Part shown: in pieces, positions 36,150-44,930 of the stretch
How the letters are laid out: every line of letters starts with the position of its first letter
How positions within the stretch are numbered: position 1 is the first letter of the stretch
NCBI GenBank assembly: GCA_964398225.1
Contig: CAYNLY010000004.1
Location: forward strand, 1-55,234
DNA from: CAYNLY01 sp964398225
GTDB lineage: Bacteria; Pseudomonadota; Zetaproteobacteria; Mariprofundales; Mariprofundaceae
DNA: 55,234 nt
Direction of reading: 5' to 3'
Program-made: the position numbers and the translations under genes
The notes under the pieces: model-generated
Told to the model about the DNA's origin: nothing
Databases searched by the model: none
What the model saw: the letters and a program-made list of their open reading frames with translations, nothing else

Positions 36150-36269
36150 CGAATGACCTCCCTCGAGTGATTTCTAAAGCTGCATCCTGCACTCATCATT
36201 AAAAAAGGCAAGTGTCTGGATGAAGGAAATTTAATCACGCCCATCCCCCAATGCAAGCATGGGTTTTGA

Positions 36270-36671
36270 TCAGCCGGCCGACGGGCTTTCGGGCGCGATC
36301 AGCAGCGCGCCGGTAAGAAACACGAGCAGGCGCACGGCGACAATCGCGCGGGCCTGCATCCGGTGATTCGCGCGGGCGTTCGGCGTGCTTGCGGCAAGCA
36401 GACGGCGCCCTTCCCGAATCTGCATCACGTACAGCGCATACAGGATCAGATCCCACATCAGATGCGCCCAGATCAGGAAGGAAAACAGTTCGCCCTGCTC
36501 GATCAGGCGCCGGTACCAGCCGTGGGTCAGCGAAAGCCAGACCGGAAAGGCGAGATCGAACAGCATGACCGCTGCCATCAGCGGCACATGCACGGCCGGC
36601 TGGAAGCGCCAGAGCCAGGCAAGCCCCATCACGACGAAGCTGATAAGCACCAGAATCACCGACCAGGGCAT
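36270..36671 (-). CDS. four-helix membrane protein of unknown function
   Basis: A 133-residue membrane protein with about four helices (residues 3-22, 28-46, 64-85, 108-127) and a charged loop with REGRRLLAAS before the last helix. No diagnostic motif is visible. It is 15 bases after the KamA-type gene on the same strand, so it is likely co-transcribed with it. The region 36150-36269 downstream is unusually AT-rich and probably holds the promoter for the cytochrome c unit. Confidence 0.75.
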   Translation of the reverse strand: MPWSVILVLISFVVMGLAWLWRFQPAVHVPLMAAVMLFDLAFPVWLSLTHGWYRRLIEQGELFSFLIWAHLMWDLILYALYVMQIREGRRLLAASTPNARANHRMQARAIVAVRLLVFLTGALLIAPESPSAG

Positions 36672-36686
36672 GCGTCCCCCGTCCGC

Positions 36687-38006
36687 TCAGTCATTCTCGA
36701 AGAAGAACCGCTCCCCGAATGCGGGCTTGAGCTCGTCCAGCCAGGTCGCCTCCGGGTCGAAGCGGGCGAAGAAGGGGCGCTGGACCCAGTCCGGATTGCG
36801 TGCCTGGATCATTCGCAGGACGAACACCCGCTGGCCCTGAACGTCCGTCACTCCCTGAACCTCGACCTTGCCCGGCCACGCGCTCATCGACGGCCCGCGC
36901 ACCGTGCGCGCCAGCCCCGAAACCCTCCGGTACGCATCGCGGAAGATCTCCCAGGCACGCGCGAGCGGCACCGCGAAATAATGCCGGGCTCCGGTATCGC
37001 GCTCGACGAACATGTAATAGGGCACGATGCCCAGCCGCACCTGCGTTCGCCACATCGAGGCCCACGGCTCGGGATCGTCGTTGATGTGGCGCAGAAGCGG
37101 ACTCTGGGAGCGGATCATGGCCCCGGTGCTGCGAATGCGCGCAATGGCCCGGCGCGCAATGTCGGGCTCGAGCTCCCGCGGATGGTTGACGTGCGCCATC
37201 AGCGCAAGCTGGCGGCCCGTGGCCACGACCCTTTCGAAAAGCCGGAGCACGCGATCGGCGTCCGGATCGGTGACGAACCGCTGCGGCCAGTAGCTGATCG
37301 CCTTGGTGCCGATCCGGATCGAGCGGACATGCTCCAGCGAAGCATCGAGCAGCGGTTCGATGATTGCTTCGAGCCGGGACGCCTGCATGACTAGGGGATC
37401 GCCGCCGGTGATCAGGACATCGCTGACCTCGGGATGCTCCCGCAGGTAGTCCGCAAGCAGGCCGGCATCGCGCGATGCGATGCGCAGCGAGCGGTCCCCG
37501 ACGAACTGCGGCCACCGGAAGCAGAACGTGCAGTAGCTGTGGCAGGTCTGGCCCTGCGCCGGAAAGTACAGCACGGTTTCCCGATACTTGTGCTGCACGC
37601 CCTTAAGCGACCGCCCCTGATGCACCGGGCGATTCGCATCCATCTGGCCGGCCGGATGCGGGTTCAGCGCCCTGCGAATCCGCGCCACTTCCTGCGCCAG
37701 CGTCGGACGATCCCCCGCCTCCATCACCGGCTTGAGCCGCTCGCGATCCTCTCGGGTCAGCATTTCCGGCATCGGAAAAACGAGCCGGAACATCGGATCG
37801 TCGGGCGCGGCATCCCAGTCGATCAGCTCGTCGAGCACATAGTCGTTGACCCGGAACGGAAACACCTGCGCGGCCAGTTCAATGCCCCGCCGAAGATCGG
37901 GCGCAAACCCCGAAAGCTGCGGGATCGCATCCATTTGCCGGTGCGTATAGGCCCGGAAGCGCGTGGAGATCTCGCCAATCCCGAGATTCAGCGTTCCGGC
38001 TTCCAA
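36687..38006 (-). CDS. KamA family radical SAM protein (lysine 2,3-aminomutase-like)
   Basis: About 439 residues with the radical SAM cluster motif CxxxCxxC in CHSYCTFCFRW, then TGGDPLVM and a segment RQLALMAHVNHPREL typical of the KamA family, which moves amino groups using PLP. The C-terminus has HYFAVPLARAW. Three starts are possible. An ATG (38024) has no ribosome site, whereas GGGAGG at 38012-38017 lies five bases before an in-frame TTG (38004-38006), which I prefer. The protein is longer than EpmB (about 340 aa), and no EF-P gene is near, so the substrate is open. Confidence 0.85.
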   Translation of the reverse strand: MEAGTLNLGIGEISTRFRAYTHRQMDAIPQLSGFAPDLRRGIELAAQVFPFRVNDYVLDELIDWDAAPDDPMFRLVFPMPEMLTREDRERLKPVMEAGDRPTLAQEVARIRRALNPHPAGQMDANRPVHQGRSLKGVQHKYRETVLYFPAQGQTCHSYCTFCFRWPQFVGDRSLRIASRDAGLLADYLREHPEVSDVLITGGDPLVMQASRLEAIIEPLLDASLEHVRSIRIGTKAISYWPQRFVTDPDADRVLRLFERVVATGRQLALMAHVNHPRELEPDIARRAIARIRSTGAMIRSQSPLLRHINDDPEPWASMWRTQVRLGIVPYYMFVERDTGARHYFAVPLARAWEIFRDAYRRVSGLARTVRGPSMSAWPGKVEVQGVTDVQGQRVFVLRMIQARNPDWVQRPFFARFDPEATWLDELKPAFGERFFFEND

Positions 38007-38126
38007 GTCCACCTCCCGATCCATGGGCTGCGCGGCTATAGGCCGCAAGGTAGCCGACCTTGCCAGAGACGGCGGGCGGCTTCAAGCCGCTTGGCCGCGG
38101 GGCCGCCTACGTCTAGCCTGCCGCGC

Positions 38127-38654
38127 ATGTCCGAGATGCCCAGCCAGCCAACGGAGCACCGCTACCTGGTCAAGTTCCTGATCATGTCCGTGCTGTCGTT
38201 CTTCATCGGCACCGTGCACGGACTGCTGCAGGTAATTCCCGCCGTGCGCGCCTGGCTCGACTCGATCGGCAGCCCCTACGGCGGTCCGGGCCACATGATC
38301 GACCCGCTCGCCCACGCCCACATCAACCTGGTCGGCGGCGTGACAATCCTCGGCATGGCCGTCACCTACTACCTGATGCCCAAGCTCACCGGCAAGCCGA
38401 TCCATTCGCATAAGCTTGCCGAGCATTCGTTCTGGTGGACGGCGATCGGCGTCGGTTCCTTTTACATCGCGCTGATGATCTTCGGCATCGTCGAGGGAAA
38501 CCTGTGGCTGACCGACCCCGCGCTGGTGCCAAGGGTTCACCGCTTCTACGGCCCCGTCATTTCGGTTGCGGCCAGCATCCTTGCCGTCGGCTTCTGGATC
38601 TACATGGCCAACGTGCTTCTGACCCTGAAGGACATCTACCGGGACCACGGCTGA
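38127..38654 (+). CDS. stand-alone half-length haem-copper oxidase subunit I-like protein
   Basis: A 175-residue membrane protein with four helices (about 14-36, 63-84, 98-122, 139-166). Hand alignment matches it to the last four helices of the CcoN-like protein at 49883-51289: VKFLIMSVLSFFIG to IKFTITGVLLAIPL, HAHINLVGG to HAHLALLGF, and the loop with YYLMPKL to YYGIQVL. The haem-ligand HxH (H63, H65) is kept. The N-terminal two thirds of subunit I, with the copper ligands, is absent. A second such protein is at 53057-53563. It is followed by a coupled 170-aa gene. Confidence 0.82.
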   Translation: MSEMPSQPTEHRYLVKFLIMSVLSFFIGTVHGLLQVIPAVRAWLDSIGSPYGGPGHMIDPLAHAHINLVGGVTILGMAVTYYLMPKLTGKPIHSHKLAEHSFWWTAIGVGSFYIALMIFGIVEGNLWLTDPALVPRVHRFYGPVISVAASILAVGFWIYMANVLLTLKDIYRDHG

Positions 38655-39166
38655 TGCGGCTCGACTGCGGCTGCCCGTCCGAATATCCCGACTGGCACGG
38701 CGATGTCGATCTCGGCGGCTGGCTCGTCCACCGGCAGCGCCTGCCCTCGTTCCTGCACATGCCGATCGGCTTCGAGGCCTGCCTCGATGCGCAGCACAAG
38801 GACATCGCGCGCCTGGACCTGACCGAGCGCTGGCCCGGCTTCGTGCTTTCGCGCACCGGATTTTTCGGCGGCGAACTGCTGGCGCTGCTCGCCGAGGATC
38901 GCTGCCCGTCGCACCGCACGTTCCGGCTGGCCAATCCCTTTCACGTGCGCTGCGAACTGTTCGAGGGCGACGTCGGCCAGATCAAATCGAGCGTCCGGCG
39001 CATGCAGTCGGCCCTGCTTGACGAGGGAAAAATGCCGAAGGAGCTGTACCTCGCCTACCTGACCTGCCCGCGCTGCGAGGCGGAACGGGGCGGACGCAGG
39101 CTGATGATCCTGCGCCACTGGGTTCCCAGCAAACGGCTGGCCCGGAAGCTCGGCCTAGCGGACTGA
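38654..39166 (+). CDS. hypothetical protein with C-terminal CxxC
   Basis: A 170-residue protein beginning MRLDCGCPSEYPDWHG and with LTCPRCEAERGG near the C-terminus, so two Cys pairs could bind metal. It has no membrane helix and no named family that I can recognise. The ATG shares a base with the stop of the half-oxidase gene (TGATG), so it is coupled to it. Its 3' end overlaps the convergent cytochrome c gene by 12 bases. Confidence 0.78.
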   Translation: MRLDCGCPSEYPDWHGDVDLGGWLVHRQRLPSFLHMPIGFEACLDAQHKDIARLDLTERWPGFVLSRTGFFGGELLALLAEDRCPSHRTFRLANPFHVRCELFEGDVGQIKSSVRRMQSALLDEGKMPKELYLAYLTCPRCEAERGGRRLMILRHWVPSKRLARKLGLAD

Positions 39167-39511
39167 GCGCTTCGCCTGCGCGGCGAGCCAGGCGATCACG
39201 TCGCGCCGGTCGCGTTCGGAGATCGGCGGAATCTGCATCTTCGTGTTCGGCTTCACTGCCCGGGGATTTTTCAGCCAGCGATCAAGCGCCGCACGGTCCC
39301 AGACCCGGAACGGCACGCCCGTAATCGTGGGCGCGCGCCCGTAGACGCCGGCAAGCCCCGGACCGATGCGCTTCGTGGTCCGGTCGAGAAAATGGCAGGG
39401 CGCGCAGCGCACCTTCGCCACCACTTCGCCGCGCGCGGCATCGCCGGCCCCGGCCGCATGCGCCGAATGCGCCAGCAGCAGAACGATCAGGGCCAGACTA
39501 GCGCGCCGCAT
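39155..39511 (-). CDS. small periplasmic c-type cytochrome
   Basis: A 118-residue monohaem cytochrome c with a signal peptide (about 1-20, ending HAAGA), haem site CAPCH and a candidate axial Met in TKMQIPPIS. It is the last gene of the 13-gene respiratory cluster starting at 47949 and overlaps the lipoprotein gene upstream by 14 bases. Confidence 0.88.
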   Translation of the reverse strand: MRRASLALIVLLLAHSAHAAGAGDAARGEVVAKVRCAPCHFLDRTTKRIGPGLAGVYGRAPTITGVPFRVWDRAALDRWLKNPRAVKPNTKMQIPPISERDRRDVIAWLAAQAKRSVR

Positions 39512-39893
39512 CCGCGCTGGCCCCGGGCGCAAGCGGAAAGACGAGTTCGCCCTCCGATCCCCCATGAATCAGGCGCACGAACAGCCGGTCCCGCGCGGGA
39601 TCGCGCACCGGAAGCGCCTTGCGGTAGACGCCGAGCGCGCCGTCCGGGATGGCCTGGCGCCAGTCCGAGGCGGGCGTGCGCACCTTGACGATCAGATCGT
39701 TGAAAAAGCCCTTGCGCTTGCGATCGACGATCACGAGAAACTCGTTCATGCCGGCCACGACGGGCGCGGGCCTGGTCTCGATGCGCACCGTGAACTCGCC
39801 CCACCGCTGGGGTTCCGGCTGCCATGCGGGCTCCGCCGCACAGCCGCTCAGCACAAGCACAAGCGCCGCCATAACCAACGCCCGAAGGTTCAT
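39498..39893 (-). CDS. lipoprotein of unknown function (possible copper-site or assembly factor)
   Basis: A 131-residue lipoprotein with lipobox LSGC (about residues 15-18) and a beta-rich domain containing FTVRIETRPAPVVAGMNEFLV, which resembles FixH/YtkA-like immunoglobulin folds. Such domains occur in copper and oxidase assembly proteins. This is inference from fold features. It overlaps the cytochrome lipoprotein gene upstream by 4 bases. Confidence 0.8.
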   Translation of the reverse strand: MNLRALVMAALVLVLSGCAAEPAWQPEPQRWGEFTVRIETRPAPVVAGMNEFLVIVDRKRKGFFNDLIVKVRTPASDWRQAIPDGALGVYRKALPVRDPARDRLFVRLIHGGSEGELVFPLAPGASADAAR

Positions 39894-40207
39894 GCCCCGG
39901 CAGCCCCCGCATGCGCGTGAAGATAGACGCGGATCTTTTCGAGCTCGTCCGCCGGGATCGCGCCCAGCCCCCGGTCCACCCGGTGCTGCTGCATGCGTCT
40001 GAGCACCCGGTCCCAGCCGGCCGCGTCGTGGCGCGCGGGAACCGGCGGCCGGTGGCAGTCGGAGCAATAACGGGAGAACACCGCGAAGCCGGGGGAGCCG
40101 GCATCCGGATAGTCGGCAAGCGCCTGACCCCCGCCGCCGGCCTCGCAGCCGGCAAGCGCGAACACCACGGCAATCCAGCCGATCCGTTCAGGCCTGAGGT
40201 TTCGCAT
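39890..40207 (-). CDS. cytochrome c lipoprotein
   Basis: A 105-residue monohaem lipoprotein with a lipobox near ALAGC, haem site CSDCH and a tail with KIRVYLHAHAG. A candidate axial Met is in RRMQQH. It overlaps both neighbours (4 and 20 bases), so it is translated with them. Being outer- or inner-membrane anchored, it may hold electrons close to the oxidase. Confidence 0.85.
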   Translation of the reverse strand: MRNLRPERIGWIAVVFALAGCEAGGGGQALADYPDAGSPGFAVFSRYCSDCHRPPVPARHDAAGWDRVLRRMQQHRVDRGLGAIPADELEKIRVYLHAHAGAAGA

Positions 40208-40628
40208 CGTCCTCGCCGTCCTCGCGCTCGGGGTCGGAATCGAGCCTGCCCGCATGCTTCGAGCCGTACAGCCGGGTCATGAAATAGATGAAGCCCGCCG
40301 CGATGCCGAAATAGACGACCGCGGCGACATGCCCCCAGGTGAACCACGGGCGCGGATTGTCCGGGCGATCCCCCCAGAACGGAAGCGTGAGTCCAAACGC
40401 CACGAGCAGCACCATCGCGATGACCGCGAGAAACCACTTCGGCACGCGGTTCTGCGATTCCGGAATCTTTTCGACCAGCTCCCAGTCCTCAAGCCCGCGT
40501 TTCGCCCGGCGCTCCTCCTCCGAGGCGTATCCGAAATGGTCTTCGGGAAGCTTGCCCCACTCGCTTTTGACCGCGCCGAGCTCCGGATTCGTTTCGTTCT
40601 TTTCGGCTTCCCTGTCCGACTCAGCCAT
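40188..40628 (-). CDS. two-helix membrane protein in the respiratory cluster
   Basis: A 146-residue protein with a long charged N-terminal part (about 1-55), two membrane helices (about 58-78 and 90-110) and an acidic tail. No cofactor motif is present. GGGAGGTGGTC precedes the ATG at 40626-40628. It overlaps the CcoG-like gene upstream by 8 bases and the cytochrome lipoprotein downstream by 20. The layout resembles the N-terminal anchors of CcoP-type subunits, but with no haem. Confidence 0.78.
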   Translation of the reverse strand: MAESDREAEKNETNPELGAVKSEWGKLPEDHFGYASEEERRAKRGLEDWELVEKIPESQNRVPKWFLAVIAMVLLVAFGLTLPFWGDRPDNPRPWFTWGHVAAVVYFGIAAGFIYFMTRLYGSKHAGRLDSDPEREDGEDDAKPQA

Positions 40629-41946
40629 GACCACCTCCCGGAGCGCCCGCGTAATAGACGACCGGAAACCGCTTGCGCCAGTCGCCGCTTGCCGCCTCCA
40701 CGCTGAATCGATGCACGCCCGAGCCCAGGCCGGGCTCCAGATGCAGCATCACATCCTGCCGTCCGGCGCTCGCGAAATGAACCGCATCCCGCTCCAGCCG
40801 GTAGCTGCCCTCGGGAAGCCCCAGCACGCGCAGCCGGATCTCGCCCGGCCGGTACAGCTTCCAGGCCAGATTGATCCGGAAATCCCGGACCTCGCTGCCC
40901 ACCTTCTCGGCGCGGAACACCGAAAAATCGGCCGGCTGATAGCCGTAGATGCCCGCCGCAAACAGGATGCCAGACAGCACCGCCACCGTGCTCGCCACCC
41001 GGGCGCGCCCGATCAGCGAGCCGATCGCGCCCCAGCCGCGCGGCCCGGCCTGATTTTCGTCGGCGCCAAACGCGAAGCGAAGCAGCCCCGGTCCCTTCAG
41101 CTTCCGGCTCTTCCGGTGCAGCCGGTCGCAGGCGACGATGCACTCGCCGCAGTTCACGCAGGAGGAGAACACCTCGGTCTTGCGCGGGTCGATGTCGAGG
41201 AAGCAGGCGTCCACGCAGTAGCGGCAGTTTTCGCAGTCGGCCGAGCGCGAGGCGTCGTAGGCGATGTGCAGGGTTTCCCGCGTCTTGAACGAATGCTGCC
41301 AGACCCGGTAGATGCACATGTACTTGCACATCAGGTGCCGGATCACCGCGATATCGAGCAGCATCACCGCGACGCAGACGAAATAGATCCAGTGCAGCGA
41401 CGAAGCCAGGCGCGGATCGGGCCGGAAGGTGATGAACGACCAGATCGCGGACGGGGGATAGAAGTAGAGCAGCGGAATCAGCGCATACACCATCGCCGCC
41501 GCGAGCATCAGAAGCCCGAGCAGCGCGTAGTTCAGCCAGGACTTCCGGCGGGCGGCAACCTGCATCCGCTCGCCGCTTAGGTCCATGACCTTCGCCCGGC
41601 GCCCGAGCAGGCGCCTTGTGACCGCGTTCGCCCATTCGGAAACCGTGTTCTGCGGGCACATCCAGCCGCAGAACACCGCGCCGACGGCCGAATACATCAG
41701 CACGAGCAGGCTCGCGACGAACACCCAGAAGCCCATCACGATCAGGATGTCGGAAAACCAGATCTGCCGGTCGAGCAGCACGAACGCGCCGGCCACGGGA
41801 TCGATCCGGAACAGCCCGGAGACCGGAATCAGCACGAGCACCGCAAGCGTCAGATACTGGCTCACACGCCTCCACCCGTGCAGCCGCTCCGGGCTTGCGC
41901 CTTCCACCCGGACGGGGATGCGGGCCAGCTCCTCACGCGCGCTCAT
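40621..41946 (-). CDS. ccoG: CcoG/RdxA-type 4Fe-4S membrane protein
   Basis: A 441-residue protein of the CcoG (FixG, RdxA) family. Known CcoG proteins reduce Cu(II) to Cu(I) for assembly of the binuclear site of cbb3 oxidases. Seen here are several membrane helices in the N-terminal half, the CGWMCPQN motif, CKYMC, and two ferredoxin-type Cys clusters (CENCRYCVDAC and CVNCGECIVAC). The C-terminal part, from about residue 290, is an Ig-like FixG_C domain after a last helix. Its presence supports a haem-copper role for the whole cluster. Confidence 0.92.
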   Translation of the reverse strand: MSAREELARIPVRVEGASPERLHGWRRVSQYLTLAVLVLIPVSGLFRIDPVAGAFVLLDRQIWFSDILIVMGFWVFVASLLVLMYSAVGAVFCGWMCPQNTVSEWANAVTRRLLGRRAKVMDLSGERMQVAARRKSWLNYALLGLLMLAAAMVYALIPLLYFYPPSAIWSFITFRPDPRLASSLHWIYFVCVAVMLLDIAVIRHLMCKYMCIYRVWQHSFKTRETLHIAYDASRSADCENCRYCVDACFLDIDPRKTEVFSSCVNCGECIVACDRLHRKSRKLKGPGLLRFAFGADENQAGPRGWGAIGSLIGRARVASTVAVLSGILFAAGIYGYQPADFSVFRAEKVGSEVRDFRINLAWKLYRPGEIRLRVLGLPEGSYRLERDAVHFASAGRQDVMLHLEPGLGSGVHRFSVEAASGDWRKRFPVVYYAGAPGGGHG

Positions 41947-41956
41947 GGCAGAGATG

Positions 41957-44584
41957 CTAAAGCACATCGGGAATCCGGGCCAGCGGGTCCACCGCGAGCA
42001 GGCGCGCGCGCCACTCATCCGCCGCCGTCCGGTCGCCTCGCGCCAGGGCCAGCATCAGCTTGCGCCGCAGCGCGCCCGCATGATCCGGACGGATCGCGAG
42101 AATCTCGTCGAGCGCCCGATCCAGCGAGCGTCCTTCGGGTGGGCCGTTTTCCAGCGAGGCGAACATCCGGTCGGCCAGCGCGAATCCGGCCCAGCGATCC
42201 TTCGGGTTGAGTTCGAGCGCGCGTCGCGCCAGGCGCACGGCTTCGCGCTCGCGCCCGGCAAGCTCGGCCACCCAGACGCCGACGTCGGCAAGCACCGCGC
42301 GCCGGGCCCGCCGCCAGCGATCCCGCGCATCCGCATCGAGGCCAAGCGCCTCGGCGGCACGGGCATCGCCTTCCCTGAGCCGCAACAGCCAGCGCCAGTT
42401 GGCGCGCAGATCCACCCCGCCCGCGTAGCGAAGCCGCGGCAGGCGAAACTCCAGCACCGGCCGCCATTCGTCCTGCACCGGCGCGTCGAACCGAGGCACC
42501 CTTCCCCAGTAACGGGCAAGCCAGGTCCAGATCCCCTCGCCGCCGCTCAACTTCGCGCGCGCATCCGCATCGAGCCCGCGCCAGTGGGCGAGCGCCGCCC
42601 GGGCAATCGGCATTCCGGCGTCCCGCCGGCCGATCAGCGCGAGCCGGTATCCGTCCACGAACAGCGCGTTGTCGGGAAAGATGCGCGCAAAGGTCGTGAG
42701 CACGATCTTCAGGCCCTCGGGGTCGAACTGGTTCAGCGCGATCCACTGGGCGAACACCCCGCCGGGATTGAGCCGGGCGCGCACGCGTTCGAACTGCTGG
42801 CGCGACAGCAGATTCGCGCGGCCGGCCATGTCCGGATGGAACAGATCGCCGACGATGACGTCGAACCCGGGCCCGGGCGAGCGCAGGTAGCGCCGGGCAT
42901 CGTCGTGCCGGATCTCGATGCGCGAGGCAACGCCGTCGTTGACCGGCGCAAACCAGCGCTCGGCCGCCAGAATCGCCCCCCTGGCAAGCTCGACCGCAAC
43001 ACGCTCGCGGATGCCCGCATCCGGCAGGCTTCCCGCCGCCGTAACGCCGGTGCCCAAGCCCAGAAACAGCACCCGCTTCGGCCCCGGATGCACGAGCAGC
43101 GGCAGCCGCGCCTGGTTTTTCTGCACGGCCACCGCGGTCGGGTCGCTGGAGGCGTCCATGCGCTGCAGGTCGGACAGCAGCAGCCGCTCGCCCGTCTTTC
43201 GCTCGATCACATGCGTGATGCTCACCGCGTCCTCGTGCACGAAGCGATTCCCGGCATCGCTCATCCCCGGCAGCAAGTCGGAGACGGGCGGAAGCGCGCG
43301 CACCGGCCAGCCCAGAAGCATCACGAGCGGCAGCGCAAGCCACGCCGGCCGCCCGCCCGCCCAGCGAAGGCCGGCAAGCACGAGCAGCCCCGCGGCCAGA
43401 ATCAGCGTGCCCGGAGCGCCGAGCCAGGGAACGGCGGCAAGCCCCGCGAATCCCGCGCCCGCGGCCGCGCCCAGGCAGTTGACTCCGTACCACAGGCCGC
43501 CGTGTCCGCCCGAGGCGCCGGCGCCACGCGCAAGCAGCGGAAGCCATGCGCCGAGCATCAGGGTCACCGGCAGGGTCAGGCCCGCCACAATCAGCGCCTG
43601 CACCGCAAGGCCCTCGGCAAGCGAATCGAACGCCTGCGCGCCCGCCCACCGGGATACGGCGGGCAGCGCATAGAGCCCCGCAACGGATGCCAGGGCCGCC
43701 AGCCCCGGCATCCACGCAAGCGCGCGCTCGCGGCTTACGAGGCGAGAGCCGAGGCTGCCCAGTCCGATGCCGGCCAGAAACACCATCAGCAGCACGGCGA
43801 GAATGTATTCGGTGCGCAGCAGAACCATGCCGAAGATCCGGGTCCAGACCATCTGCAGCATCAACGCGGCGGCCCCGACCGCGGCGTAGGCGAGAAGATC
43901 GAGCACGCGCGGTCTTGGGCCGCCGTGTTCCGCGGGCATGCTTGCCGCTGCATCCGCGCGGCAGCGTCGCGAAAGCAGCAGAAACCCCGCGGCGAGCACG
44001 AGCCCCAGCCCGGCCGTGGCCCACAGGGCGTTGCGCCAGCCGAACAACGGCAGCAGGGCCAAAGGCAGCCCCGCGCCGATCACGCCACCCAGCGTGTTGA
44101 AGCCGTAGACCCGGCCGATGCCGGCGCCGAGCGCCCGCCCGGCCGCGACCGCAAGCGGAAACGCCGCGCCCATCGCCGCGGCCTGCGGCGTGAGCGCCAG
44201 CATTGCGGCCAGCCCCTCAAGCCAGCCCCAGGCATCCGGCGCGGGCGGATGCGCGGCAAGCCCGCGATCCAGCATCCGCATCAGCGATGGCATCGCGAGC
44301 GCATACAGCGCGATGCCCCCTTCCAGAAGCGCAAGCCGCGTCAACGCGCGGCGGGGATCGGCGGGAAAGGAGGAAGCGGCCAGACTGCCAAGCCCCAGGC
44401 CCAGCATGAAGCTGCTCACCGTGACGATCACGCCGAGGATGCTCACGCCGAACATCAGCCCGAACATCCGGGTCCAGAGCACCTCGTAGCACAGCGCGGT
44501 AAGCCCCGTGCCGACGAGCAGCGCGAGCAGCAGCGCGCCGCCCGAAGTCAGACGATCGGCGTCAGTAGGGCCAGAACCAGGCAA
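41957..44584 (-). CDS. spermidine-synthase-like domain fused to a polytopic membrane domain
   Basis: An 875-residue fusion. Residues about 15-430 form ten or more helices of MFS/spermidine-synthase-type membrane sequence. About 440-690 is a soluble Rossmann domain with VLFLGLGTGVTAAG and the DDARRYLRS segment, typical of spermidine synthases. About 690-875 is helical with a TPR-like LARRALELNPKDRW. This class of fused protein is widespread but often lacks the catalytic residues of true spermidine synthase, so polyamine synthesis is not assumed. It lies 10 bases upstream of ccoG and overlaps the 122-aa gene by 23 bases. Confidence 0.87.
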   Translation of the reverse strand: MPGSGPTDADRLTSGGALLLALLVGTGLTALCYEVLWTRMFGLMFGVSILGVIVTVSSFMLGLGLGSLAASSFPADPRRALTRLALLEGGIALYALAMPSLMRMLDRGLAAHPPAPDAWGWLEGLAAMLALTPQAAAMGAAFPLAVAAGRALGAGIGRVYGFNTLGGVIGAGLPLALLPLFGWRNALWATAGLGLVLAAGFLLLSRRCRADAAASMPAEHGGPRPRVLDLLAYAAVGAAALMLQMVWTRIFGMVLLRTEYILAVLLMVFLAGIGLGSLGSRLVSRERALAWMPGLAALASVAGLYALPAVSRWAGAQAFDSLAEGLAVQALIVAGLTLPVTLMLGAWLPLLARGAGASGGHGGLWYGVNCLGAAAGAGFAGLAAVPWLGAPGTLILAAGLLVLAGLRWAGGRPAWLALPLVMLLGWPVRALPPVSDLLPGMSDAGNRFVHEDAVSITHVIERKTGERLLLSDLQRMDASSDPTAVAVQKNQARLPLLVHPGPKRVLFLGLGTGVTAAGSLPDAGIRERVAVELARGAILAAERWFAPVNDGVASRIEIRHDDARRYLRSPGPGFDVIVGDLFHPDMAGRANLLSRQQFERVRARLNPGGVFAQWIALNQFDPEGLKIVLTTFARIFPDNALFVDGYRLALIGRRDAGMPIARAALAHWRGLDADARAKLSGGEGIWTWLARYWGRVPRFDAPVQDEWRPVLEFRLPRLRYAGGVDLRANWRWLLRLREGDARAAEALGLDADARDRWRRARRAVLADVGVWVAELAGREREAVRLARRALELNPKDRWAGFALADRMFASLENGPPEGRSLDRALDEILAIRPDHAGALRRKLMLALARGDRTAADEWRARLLAVDPLARIPDVL

Positions 44585-44930
44585 TGGAGGTGGCTGCGTG
44601 CGCAGCCGCCAGCGTCAGCGTAAGCCCCGCCAGCACCATGTGGGCCACGAACACGTCCTTTTCGAACACAACCATCGCAATGCCGAGCCCCGCGGTCGCC
44701 ACCAGAAGCACGAGCAGCCCCAGCCCCATCCAGAACAGGATTTCGCGCTTGCGCTTGAGCTCGATACGCCGGGGGCCCAGATCGTCGTCCGGCGCGAACT
44801 GCTGGATCACCTCGATCGAGGAATGCGGCACCTCGGCACCCGCCTGCTGGGGCACGGCCTTTGCCGGTGCCGCCTGCACCAGTGCCGCCAGCACCAGCCC
44901 CAGGATCGGCATCCACGCCCGCCTAGGCAT
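44562..44930 (-). CDS. small membrane protein with signal peptide
   Basis: A 122-residue protein. An N-terminal helix (about 8-25) ends in AKAVPQQAG, possibly a cleaved signal. Two further helices (about 66-88 and 94-118) follow a soluble stretch with PHSSIEVIQQFAPDDDLGPRR cut by a short turn. No known family is clear. The start at 44930 overlaps the 89-aa gene's stop by 8 bases. Confidence 0.78.
   Translation of the reverse strand: MPRRAWMPILGLVLAALVQAAPAKAVPQQAGAEVPHSSIEVIQQFAPDDDLGPRRIELKRKREILFWMGLGLLVLLVATAGLGIAMVVFEKDVFVAHMVLAGLTLTLAAAHAATSIAWFWPY

Noticed and set aside
41585..44623. A 1012-codon open frame on the plus strand opposite the spermidine-synthase-like gene
   Set aside because: Its product is Arg/Pro/Gln-rich with no family features, while the minus strand gives clear membrane and Rossmann domains. 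At this GC content long antisense frames are expected.
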